Origin: an uncultured Prevotellaceae bacterium
GTDB lineage: Bacteria; Bacteroidota; Bacteroidia; Bacteroidales; Bacteroidaceae
DNA length: 64,000 nt
Direction: 5' to 3'
NCBI GenBank assembly: GCA_947166305.1
Contig: CAMVDV010000005.1
Location: 1-64,000 of the forward strand
The first letter of the stretch is position 1. Every line of letters begins with the position of its first letter. Below, in pieces: positions 43,985 to 53,300 of the stretch. The position numbers and the translations under genes were made by a program. The notes beneath the pieces are model-generated. The model had not been told where the DNA came from, ran no database searches, and worked only from the letters and a program-made list of their open reading frames with translations.

Positions 43985-45135
43985 AGAAACTCATCATCAG
44001 CCTCCTGGCACTCCTTGCCCTCTCCGGCTGCTACCGCAAGCCCGACCTCTACCTCTACGACTGGGAGAACCCGGCCCTCATGTTGCCTTGGGTGGACCTC
44101 GACCTCGACCTCTTCTGGGGATACGCTCCCGACTGGCGAGCAGAATGGTACTATGGCGACTGCGGACGCCCAGGCGGATGGGACGACGAAGACAAGCGTA
44201 TCTTCGGCGAACTGGAGTATGTGGAGCCAACAAACTTCTTCGTCCGCCGATACTTCACGGGCGACCTCCCCTACGGGCCGCGCCGAAGGATGTACGAGGC
44301 ATACATTCAGGGCCGACACTTTCGTGCCAAGTACGACTGGGGCTACTGGGATATCCTCGCATGGAACGACATCAAGACCATCGACGGCGTGCAGAGCCTC
44401 ATCTTCCGCGAACCGAAATCGCTCGACGAGGACATCATTGCCTTCACAAACCAGACCATGTATAGCTCGCGCTACCATGCTCCGCGCTATCAGAACTCCT
44501 TCTATGCGCCCGAACAGCTCTTCGCTGCCTGCGAACGAGGCATCGACATAGACGAGACCCTCAAGGGCTTCGTCTATATCCCCGAAGAAAACATGTGGCT
44601 CCGACAGCTCCGCATGACCCTCGAGCCGCTCACCTATATCTATCTGCCGCAAGTCATCATCCACCACAACAACGGCACCATCGTGGGAGCGCCCGACAAA
44701 GCTAACCTCTCCGGACTGGCCCGCGCCACGTCGCTCAACACCGGCATCGCCAGCACCGACGCCGTCTCCGTCAACTTCGACGTGCGAATGAAGCTCGACA
44801 AGGACTTCCGCCAGGGCGAGAAGGTCGACATCGTGGGCGGACGACTCATGACCTTCGGCATCTGCGGGCAGAACGGTAACCGAGTGATGCGAGTCGAGGA
44901 CAGCAAAGACCCCGAGAAACATTACCTCGACGTCAAGATGATGTTCAAGAACGGCATGGACTCCACCTTCGTCTTCGACGTTACGGAACAAGTGCGCCGA
45001 CGCTATCGTGGCGGAGTCATCACGGTGGAACTCGACATGGACACCGTGCCTATGCCTGTCAGACCCGGCGGCTCTGGATTCAACGCCGTGGTCAAGGACT
45101 ACGAAGACGGCGGACAGTGGGAGTTCGAGATGTAG
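43981..45135 (+). CDS. DUF5119-like lipoprotein, fimbrial locus
   Basis: A 384-residue predicted lipoprotein: the lipobox LLALSGC puts the acylated cysteine at residue 17. The body has an N-terminal WVDLDLDLFWGYAPDWRAEW segment and a central beta-rich fold. The order DUF3575 protein, DUF5119-like lipoprotein, fimbrillin is a known Bacteroidetes arrangement, and such proteins are thought to be assembly or anchor components (compare Mfa2/FimB). The 4-bp overlap (ATGA) with the upstream gene suggests coupled translation. A 168-bp AT-rich gap separates it from the main fimbrillin gene. Confidence 0.78.
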   Translation: MKKLIISLLALLALSGCYRKPDLYLYDWENPALMLPWVDLDLDLFWGYAPDWRAEWYYGDCGRPGGWDDEDKRIFGELEYVEPTNFFVRRYFTGDLPYGPRRRMYEAYIQGRHFRAKYDWGYWDILAWNDIKTIDGVQSLIFREPKSLDEDIIAFTNQTMYSSRYHAPRYQNSFYAPEQLFAACERGIDIDETLKGFVYIPEENMWLRQLRMTLEPLTYIYLPQVIIHHNNGTIVGAPDKANLSGLARATSLNTGIASTDAVSVNFDVRMKLDKDFRQGEKVDIVGGRLMTFGICGQNGNRVMRVEDSKDPEKHYLDVKMMFKNGMDSTFVFDVTEQVRRRYRGGVITVELDMDTVPMPVRPGGSGFNAVVKDYEDGGQWEFEM

Positions 45136-45303
45136 GCATAGCAACAACGCCCCGAGCGTTAATATATATATAATAATGTATAGAACAAAAAAACATCCAA
45201 AAGAAAAAGCACAACAAAGAGCACAACAAATCAGTAAAACCAACAATTTAGAAAAAACAAGTATTAAATTATCTTTTTATTAACTCTCAAAATTCAAAAA
45301 AAA

Positions 45304-47679
45304 ATGAGAAAAGTTTATTTAACTCTCGCAACAGTTGCAGGCATGACCCTCGCTGGTTGCACAAGTGACGAAATCGTTGTCGACAACAACGTCGGCAGCT
45401 ACGAGGGCACAGAGACCCCCATCGTGTTCAGTTCCCTGCGTAAGGGCATGACTCGTGCCGACTTTGTTGGCGCAGAGGCTGCTGAGAAGCTGGGCAACAA
45501 GTTCGTTGTCAGCGGCTACAAGGGCGGTGCTACTGCTACAACAGAGCCTTCCATCGTATTCGACAACTACCTCGTTGAGTACGAAGAGAACACAGCCAAC
45601 ACCACCGCTTCCAACACCAACAACTGGGAGTATGTAGGCAAGGGCGTCATCAAGCACGCTGCTGACAAGGGCATCACAAGCCAGACCATCAAGTACTGGG
45701 ACTACAGCAAGACTCAGTATGACTTCCTCGCATGGTCCACAGGCAAGGCAACTGCCATCTACGAAGGCGATCCCGTTGCCGGTCAGGTGCTCGTTAGCGC
45801 CATCAAGACAGATGCTCTCGGCACAGAGGCTTACACCTTCACAGGTACAGCTGCTGACCTGAGCGACTGCTACGTTTCTGACATCGTGACAGTGAACAAG
45901 GAAGGTACTGCAGGCATAGGCGAAGTGACTGGCTACAACCAGCCCGTTACTCTCAAGTTCCGCGCTCTCGGCACGAAGGTTCGTATCGGTATCTACGAGA
46001 CCATCCCCGGCTACTCTGTAAAGAACGTGACGTTCTACAGCGCCGCAGCTTCCGATGATGCTAACACCACTCCCAAGCTCTTCACCACCGCTGCCAACAA
46101 CATCTTCACCGAGGGTACTTACACCGTGACCTTCCCCACCGTTGACCAGCCCGGTAGCGAGGACAACAACCAGGCTCACGTTGCATTTGCTCCCAAGACC
46201 AGCACACAGTCCAGCTCAGTTGCATGGGGTAACTTGAACTACACCATCGCCCAGCAGAGCGAGAAGACCACAGGTGAGGTATTCCTGGGCCGCACATCCA
46301 ACACTGCTTCCTTCGCAGGCGACGAGGCTGACAACTACTATGTTATCTACCTCCCCAACGAGGCTGGTACAAACCTCAACCTCCGCGTGAACTACACCCT
46401 CGAGAGCATCGACGGTAGCGGCGAGACTATCGAGGTGAAGGGTGCAACTGCTCAGGTACCCAGCATCTACACCACTTGGAAGCCCGGCTTCGCTTACACT
46501 TATCTCTTCAAGATCAGCGACAGGACCAACGGCTTCACTGGTCCCTACGATCCCGAAAATCCCGACGCTTTGTCAACTGAAAGCAATCCCGCCGGCCTCT
46601 ATCCCATCACCTTCGACGCTGTCGTAGTGAATGCAGAGGACAACGGCCAGACGCAGGAGACCATTACTACGGTCAGCGCACCCAGCATCACCACCTACCA
46701 GAAGGGCTCTAATGTTGTCAACCAGAACGAGTATTCTGCTCCTGGCAAAATCTTCGTGACTGTGAACGACACCAATGATCCTACAAAGTCTCCTGACCTT
46801 GCTAACGGCGATCTCCAGACTCTGACTGGCAAGGCTGCCCTCTACACCATCCCCGCAGGCAAGACTGAGGCTGACGTTGTTGACGCTCTGCAGATGCAGG
46901 ACGACGATGCTGCCACAGGCACCATCAAGGGTCGTAGCGAACTCGTGCTCACTGTGGCTACCTCTACGCTCACCAACAGCATTGAGTATGGCGTGGACGG
47001 CAATGCCATCAGCGTTGGCACTGACCAGGCTCTCAGCTTCACTCCTGCTACCGGCACCACCTATGCTTTCGTTTACACGAAGAAGGCTGCCACTGCCAAC
47101 ACCGATATGTTCCAGCCTGTCACCAAGGCTGTGGATGAAAGTGTAGAAGGTCTCTACCGCTACGCTCTCACGGGAGCTCCTGCAGGTGATGCTCAGAAGG
47201 GTGTGAAGTACTTCGCAAATAATGACGCTTCTACAGGTATGCTGACTCCGTTCATCGGCCAGGGCGTAAGCAACCTCTACCTCGACAACGCTGGTACAAC
47301 CGTTGCTACAGGCTATGCTGTTACAGGCACTACCTACTATTACACAACCGACGCAGGCATGACTTACACAGCAGCAACGCCCATCGCTTATGCTGATTTC
47401 AAGACTGCTACGCTCTACACCTACGACGAGGTTACTCATACCTTCACAGCTAAGACGGAGACCGAGCCTGTCAATGGCACAGCTTACTATGCTGCCGAGG
47501 ATCTCAACACCTACTGCGTCATCCTGCCTCAGCAGACCGATGGCTGGTATGTGATTGACGAGGCAGCTGCAAAGGTTGCTTGCGGTGCTACTGACAAGGC
47601 TGTAAGCGGCATGACTTACTTCGACAAGTACGTCCAGAACGACGGCGTTTACTACACCAAGGTTATCAAGGTTCAGTAA
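45304..47679 (+). CDS. major fimbrillin-family lipoprotein
   Basis: A 791-residue fimbrillin-type lipoprotein. The lipobox TLAGC acylates Cys19. The conserved RAD motif follows (GMTRADF, Arg51-Ala52-Asp53). The first half has family segments NNWEYV, TIKYWDYSKTQYDFLAWS, and TTWKPGFAYTYLFKI near residue 395. The second half (about 430-791) is an unusual extension with repeated short motifs such as GTTYYYTTDAGMTYT, TPIAYADFKTATLY and NGTAYY. Codon choice favours GCT/ACT forms unlike neighbouring genes, suggesting high expression or separate origin. It is preceded by an AT-rich leader (45220-45303) without a clear promoter. Confidence 0.82.
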   Translation: MRKVYLTLATVAGMTLAGCTSDEIVVDNNVGSYEGTETPIVFSSLRKGMTRADFVGAEAAEKLGNKFVVSGYKGGATATTEPSIVFDNYLVEYEENTANTTASNTNNWEYVGKGVIKHAADKGITSQTIKYWDYSKTQYDFLAWSTGKATAIYEGDPVAGQVLVSAIKTDALGTEAYTFTGTAADLSDCYVSDIVTVNKEGTAGIGEVTGYNQPVTLKFRALGTKVRIGIYETIPGYSVKNVTFYSAAASDDANTTPKLFTTAANNIFTEGTYTVTFPTVDQPGSEDNNQAHVAFAPKTSTQSSSVAWGNLNYTIAQQSEKTTGEVFLGRTSNTASFAGDEADNYYVIYLPNEAGTNLNLRVNYTLESIDGSGETIEVKGATAQVPSIYTTWKPGFAYTYLFKISDRTNGFTGPYDPENPDALSTESNPAGLYPITFDAVVVNAEDNGQTQETITTVSAPSITTYQKGSNVVNQNEYSAPGKIFVTVNDTNDPTKSPDLANGDLQTLTGKAALYTIPAGKTEADVVDALQMQDDDAATGTIKGRSELVLTVATSTLTNSIEYGVDGNAISVGTDQALSFTPATGTTYAFVYTKKAATANTDMFQPVTKAVDESVEGLYRYALTGAPAGDAQKGVKYFANNDASTGMLTPFIGQGVSNLYLDNAGTTVATGYAVTGTTYYYTTDAGMTYTAATPIAYADFKTATLYTYDEVTHTFTAKTETEPVNGTAYYAAEDLNTYCVILPQQTDGWYVIDEAAAKVACGATDKAVSGMTYFDKYVQNDGVYYTKVIKVQ

Positions 47680-47701
47680 TCAGTCTCTGACATACTCTCT
47701 A

Positions 47702-47737
47702 AAAGCTCATCGGGGTTCGACTCCCCGATGGGCTGCA
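47702..47737. other. tRNA T-arm-like hairpin after the major fimbrillin gene
   Basis: CATCGGGG-TTCGACT-CCCCGATG (47708-47730) contains a canonical T stem-loop (CGGGG-TTCGACT-CCCCG) followed by ATGGGCT and GCA, resembling the last 25 nt of a tRNA gene. The rest of a tRNA is absent upstream. It may be a tRNA relic or attachment-site scar, or simply a terminator hairpin (8-bp stem, no U-tract). Confidence 0.5.
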
Positions 47738-47788
47738 AAGCTAAAGACGCTAAACAGCAGTAGCGTAGGATATTGCAGGCTGCCGGAA

Positions 47789-47876
47789 ATAATGCTTGGC
47801 CTTTACAGGAAGAAGGCTTGACCATTAGCGGCAGAATGCTTGGCCATTACGGAGATAATGCTTGACCATTATTGAC
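47789..47876. repeat. 22-bp minisatellite, 4 units
   Basis: Units at 47789, 47811, 47833 and 47855 share ATAATGCTTGGCCTTTAC or AGAAGGCTTGACCATTAG. The array lies between the major fimbrillin and the next fimbrillin-type gene. Confidence 0.92.
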
Positions 47877-47988
47877 CGTTTGCCGCAGGGTGCGTGTCGG
47901 CACAGGCTTCCCGGCATATCCGAAACTCAAATAAATATAATGTCCGCGCACATACGAGGCCGGTGCCTCGGCGCGACGCAGAGAGAAG

Positions 47989-49143
47989 ATGACAATAAAA
48001 GACACATATATAGCAGGCAGGACAGCATGGATGGCAGCACTCATGGGCCTCGTGGGCCTTTGGGGCTGTTCGGGCAACGACCTGGAGGGGCCTCAATCGG
48101 GGCAGATGCCTATCAGCTTTGCCGGCAACATGCAGAAGGAGACTGCCGTGTCGCGTGCCGACAAGGGCCTGGAGGAAATGCTCGACAGCAAGACCTTCAA
48201 GGCCTGGGGCTACAAGAATATGACCGTCAGCGGCAATGACTATACCGACTATCAGGCAGTGATGTCGGGCTACAACGTCATCTACGAGGCGAACAGCGCG
48301 TCCGTCTCCAACACCTGCAACTGGGAGTACGTGAACGAGTCGGCAGGACAGTACATCAAGTACTGGGACTTCTCGGCCGCAGCCTATCGCTTCTTTGCCT
48401 ATGCCCTGGGCAACGGCACGCCGACGGCTGTCAGCGAGGACATATCCGACCCGTCCAAGGCCGTGTTCTCCAGTTCGGTGAGCACATCCTCCGATGCCAC
48501 CATCGATGCCGCCCCCTACTTCTCCGAGCTCTGGTTCTCCAACGACAAGCAGGCAGACTACGGCCAGGTGGTGACTCTGAGGTTCGTCAAGCCCTTCGCC
48601 CGCGTGCGTTTCCTGTTCAAGTTTGCCGACAACCTCCGCATCGGGCGTGAGTCGCTCCACTTCATCCGCTTCTATCCTAACCCGACCACCGAGGAGTCCC
48701 ATCCCGTCATTCCCACCGCAGGCAGCGTCGTTGTCGATTACCCGCTGCGGGGAACGGCAACGCAGGCTGCGTGGAAGACAATCGCCGCAAGCGGCATTTC
48801 GCAGTTCGACATCGACTGGTATGAGGCTCCTGCTCCCGTCACCCTCCCCGCAGGCGTGCCAGCCGATGCCCTTCCCACCACATGGCCCAACACGCCCGAG
48901 AAATGGTACAACGTCCTGCCGGCTCCCAACCAGGGCAGCTACAACGTGGAAGTGCAAGTCATGTCCGGAGAGATAAAGACGGCCACCGTCCCCGCCGAGT
49001 TCATGAGCTGGAAGCCCGGCTATCAGTACACCTACGTCTTCAAGATTATGGAGCAGGGCGGCGTTGCCATCGACGTCATCCAGGTGGCTGTGAACGACTG
49101 GAACCGCGTGATGACATTCGACCACGAAGTGTATAACTGGTAA
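47989..49143 (+). CDS. fimbrillin-family lipoprotein (accessory subunit)
   Basis: A 384-residue lipoprotein. The lipobox LVGLWGC acylates Cys27. The RAD motif is present (AVSRADKG, residues about 54-61). The fimbrillin segments NTCNWEYV and YIKYWDFSAAAYRFFAYALG match the major subunit, and FMSWKPGYQYTYVFKI matches it near the C-terminus. The C-terminus ends in VAVNDWNRVMTFDHEVYNW, a typical fimbrillin end. It follows the 22-bp array and precedes the third fimbrillin-type gene by 30 bp. Confidence 0.82.
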   Translation: MTIKDTYIAGRTAWMAALMGLVGLWGCSGNDLEGPQSGQMPISFAGNMQKETAVSRADKGLEEMLDSKTFKAWGYKNMTVSGNDYTDYQAVMSGYNVIYEANSASVSNTCNWEYVNESAGQYIKYWDFSAAAYRFFAYALGNGTPTAVSEDISDPSKAVFSSSVSTSSDATIDAAPYFSELWFSNDKQADYGQVVTLRFVKPFARVRFLFKFADNLRIGRESLHFIRFYPNPTTEESHPVIPTAGSVVVDYPLRGTATQAAWKTIAASGISQFDIDWYEAPAPVTLPAGVPADALPTTWPNTPEKWYNVLPAPNQGSYNVEVQVMSGEIKTATVPAEFMSWKPGYQYTYVFKIMEQGGVAIDVIQVAVNDWNRVMTFDHEVYNW

Positions 49144-49173
49144 GGAAAGAGAGAGAAAACGAGAAAGCCTAAG

Positions 49174-50364
49174 ATGAAAAGCAAGAACTACATACGAGAG
49201 ATACAGCTTCCGCTGCTTGTTGCCGTCGGCATACTGCTGCTGGCAAGCTGCCGGAACGAGACCGACGACAGCGTCGGAAACACTCCGCAGTCGGCTGTGG
49301 AGCTGGTTCCCCTCCTGTCCCCTTACCGCGACGTGCAGGAACCATCCTCCCGTGCCGACGGAATGCTCCCCGAAGGCTACCTCTCCTACGACGAGCTTTA
49401 CCCCACAACGATGCCGCCCAACAAGACCATCGGCATCTTCCTCACCCCCGACAGGTCCACGTCGCTCGGAACATTCATCTACGAAGGAAAGGTGGATGGC
49501 ATCAGCAACTGGAAATCGACCATCACCGTGGAGCAGGGCAAGCAGTACTACATCTACGGCTTCATGCCTCGCGAGGATGCCGACGGCGCATCCATCTCCT
49601 CCATCGACGGCAACTATGCCAACGGAGCCGTCCTGGAGATAGAAAAATACAAGACGCTGACAACGGCCGATGCCAGCGTGGTTGTCGGCGTGCGCAACGC
49701 CACGGCAGCAGAAAAGATAAGCGGTCCCCTGTCACCCGTCAAGCTCGGTGCCTTCTCCTACCTCGGCATGGAGGAAGGAGACAACCGCATCTTCGTGCTC
49801 CTCAAGCACATCTTTGCCGCCGTGCACGTCAAGGCTTTCATCGGACCCAAGTACCACAAGCTGCGCAGCATCAAGATAACGGGCGTGGACCTCGTGGCAT
49901 ACGACATCCCGGCCACGGTGGACATCACCATCAGGCTGGAGGCCAACGACGAGGGGAACGACCCGGTGACGGAAACCATCTACGCTCCCTCCGTTACACA
50001 GACAACCCGTACGGCCACATTGTTCCCCTACGAAGGCGTCACGGAGTATGATGTCCCGGAGAAAGCCTCCGACCCCAATCCCGAAGGCTTCCTGGCTTGC
50101 TTCATGCCCATCATTCCCGACCCCTCACAGCCGCTCACCTTTGCGCTTCGCACCACCTACAACGTCTACGACAGCAAAGGCACCCTCATCCGCGAAGGAT
50201 GCGTGGCAGAGAACAAAATTGACCACACCAAGGTGCCGGGCCTCGATGCCATCAAGGCGGGCGACCTCTTCACAGTCAATCTCGAAGTGGAGCCTGACTA
50301 CCTCTATGTGCTGTCCGACCCCGACCTCGACAATCCTACCATCCAGCTAACGACCACCCCATAA
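49174..50364 (+). CDS. fimbrillin-family lipoprotein (accessory subunit)
   Basis: A 396-residue predicted lipoprotein with lipobox LLLASC (Cys26) and the conserved RAD motif (PSSRADGM, near residue 60). The remainder is beta-rich with segments such as QGKQYYIYGFMPREDADG and FVLLKHIFAAVHVKAFI, as in fimbrillin-like Mfa proteins. The end (YLYVLSDPDLDNPTIQL) differs from the neighbouring subunits. It sits between the second fimbrillin and the giant surface protein in the same direction, so it is probably part of the same operon. Confidence 0.75.
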   Translation: MKSKNYIREIQLPLLVAVGILLLASCRNETDDSVGNTPQSAVELVPLLSPYRDVQEPSSRADGMLPEGYLSYDELYPTTMPPNKTIGIFLTPDRSTSLGTFIYEGKVDGISNWKSTITVEQGKQYYIYGFMPREDADGASISSIDGNYANGAVLEIEKYKTLTTADASVVVGVRNATAAEKISGPLSPVKLGAFSYLGMEEGDNRIFVLLKHIFAAVHVKAFIGPKYHKLRSIKITGVDLVAYDIPATVDITIRLEANDEGNDPVTETIYAPSVTQTTRTATLFPYEGVTEYDVPEKASDPNPEGFLACFMPIIPDPSQPLTFALRTTYNVYDSKGTLIREGCVAENKIDHTKVPGLDAIKAGDLFTVNLEVEPDYLYVLSDPDLDNPTIQLTTTP

Positions 50365-50365
50365 T

Positions 50366-53300
50366 ATGCCTAATATGCTCAATAAGCTCTATAAGCCAGA
50401 TATGTTATATGTGAAGCTCCTTCTGGGAGCTCTGCTGCTTTGCCCGATGCAGGTTCTCGGCCAGATCGTCATCGGCGGCAACGTCTATGGCGGCGGCAAT
50501 CGCGGCGACCTCAAGGGAACTGCCACCGTGGTCGTTCAGAGCGGCACCATTGAGGGAGACGTGTTCGGCGGAGCCCGTATGGCCGACGTGACGCCCACCA
50601 CGTTCGAGGAACAGACCATCAACGGCGTCACCCTCCCGGAGGACTATGCCACCCATGTGCTGATATGGGGCGGCAACGTAAATAATGTATATGGCGGCAA
50701 CGACATCACAGGCAACATCACCGGCGGCACCAACGTGGAGATATACAGCAACGTGGGCGGCGACGTCTATGGCGGCGGCAACGGCTCCTATGTCTATACA
50801 GACCAAACCTCACTGAAGGACGACATCACCTACGGCGACCTCTTCTATGAGGTGGGCGAGGGACAGACATCGGTGCAGGCGCTCAATGCCTTCCGTCCCA
50901 ACATCGACAAGACATTGGTCCACATCTCCGGCAAGAGCGCCGAACTCACCGGCAGCACAGAGCAGACCACCTACATCGCCGGCCGCGTGTTCTGCGGCGG
51001 CAACAGCGCCACGCTCCGCTCCTCGGCCGGCGACCCCTTGGCCGAACTCAGGATAGGTTCTCATGTCGTGGCAAACAATGTCTTCCTCGGCTCCAACGGT
51101 GAGAACATGGTCAACACCACCACTCTCCAGAACTATGCCGACGCTTCCGTCAACAGCATGGACCTGACCGATGCCGGCACCTTTGCCGACTATATGCTCG
51201 GCGTGGACATGAACATCAACCCGACGGTTTCCTTCGATGCAAACTATGCCGAAGAGACGGCCTACATCGGTTCCTTCTTCGTCGGAGGCAACGTGGGCAG
51301 TATGTCTGCCGCAGGCACCTTCGACATCAGCTTCCCGCACAAGGTTCTCATTTACAACAAGCTTGTGGGCGGTTGCAACCAGGCCAACGTCCCCTATTCC
51401 GAATACAATGCAGCCCATGAGGGTGGCATCACCACTGCGGCCAATCCCAAGGTCGTCCTCAATCTTGCAGGCCTGAAGCTTGAACCGCGTCTGCTCAATT
51501 TCGACACGTCCACCAATACCTATTCCCTCGACTGGAACAAGACGGCCGACAATATGCTCATCGGCGGCAATGTCTATGGCGGCTGCTATAACAGCGGCTA
51601 CGTCAATGGTGGCGTGAACATCAACCTCTGGGCCGATGCCATATCGCCCGCAGTCAGAACGGCTGCCGACGGCACCACCTTGAAGACGCTTGTCGACCAT
51701 CGCGACGCTGTGCTCAACACAGCTCTCAGCATCTTCGGCGCCGGCTATGGCGAGGACTCCGAGATTTGGGGCAACACAACCATCAACATCTCCGACAAAG
51801 CCGACATCGTCAAGGTCTTCGGCGGCGGCGAGAAGGGCGTCGTGGGCAACCTGACCCGTGATGCCAACGGCGTTCGTACAGGAGGAGTTGATGCGGTTTC
51901 CAATACGACGATTAACCTCACCGCGGGCAACGTCGGCAAGATCTACGGCGGCGGCTTCGAGGGAGGAGTCACAGGTCATACCACCGTCAACCTCGTCGGC
52001 GGCACAGCCTACGACGTCATCGGCGGTGCCTGCAATGCCGAGATCGGTGAATATGCCGAGACATACATCGGTAAGGCCGGCACTTCCACCATGCCTAACA
52101 TTATTAATAATGTATATGGTGCCAACGACTTTGGCGGAGTGATAAAGGGTTCAAAGAGCTATGCAGACCGTGTCACTTCCGAGGCTTCTTCTCAGGTTTA
52201 CAACAACAGCCTGCTCACGACATCTGCCTACGTAGAGTACCTCAAGGGAAAGGTCAACTATATCTTCGGCGGCGCCAAAGCTTCTTACGACTACAAAGAC
52301 CAGACCCTCTACTCTGCTTACGCCAATGCCGACGGAACAGCGAAGGATGGTTTTGAGAAGCCCTCCATCAGCGGAGCCTTTGTTAACTTCCGCCCCGAGT
52401 ATTCTGTCGATAGCAGAGTGGCCCGTGTCTATGGTGCAGGCCAAGGATACTTCAATGAGATAGACAAGGACCTCCTTCAGGATCATGGCTATGTCCTCAT
52501 CGACATTCCGGCCGACGTGGAGAACTTCGGTCGTCTGGAAGTGTTCGGTGCAGGCGACTATAGTGGCATCGGCATGGAAGTCCCTGCCGCTGCGGTTCGT
52601 ACTAACGAAGAAACAGAAGGCGACGTCACAGCAGCAGCCGTCATCGACCTCGTGCGCGGCAACATTAACTCTGTCTATGGCGGAAGCTATAAGCAAGGCT
52701 TCACACGTCGCACCATTGTGAACGTGCCCGAAGGCTCAACCATCGACTTGAACTACCTCTATGGTGGTGCATACGGCGTTTCAGCTGCCGACGGCAATTT
52801 GCTCGGCAATCTTTATCCTTGCGACGTTTACGAATCGAATGTGAACTTCAAAGGCAAAGACGCCCGCGTCAGGACAATCTACGGCGGCAACAACAGCTAT
52901 CGCCGTACACTCTATGCGCACGTCAACATTCACACGCCGGTGAAGTATGTGCATCAATCCTATGGACTGACCCACGCCAACATCTTCGGCGCAGGTTATG
53001 GTGAGAACACCTGGGCACAATATACAGAAATAAACCTGCTCGACAACGCTGCGGTTTATGAAACTTACGGCGGCGGCGAGGCAGGTAGTGTATATAATAA
53101 GGTATCAGCACAAGCTCTGGCCGATGCGAATGGCTGGAGCCTTGCCATGCCTGGTGACTACGGAACGACAGATGCTTCTTATGACCACGGCGGCCTTGAC
53201 AATGCCTTGGCTCACTCCAACCAGCTCTATGCTGACTACGGACCGACCAACGACAATGTCAACGTAGCAGAGAAGTATAATACTAATGTACATATTAATA

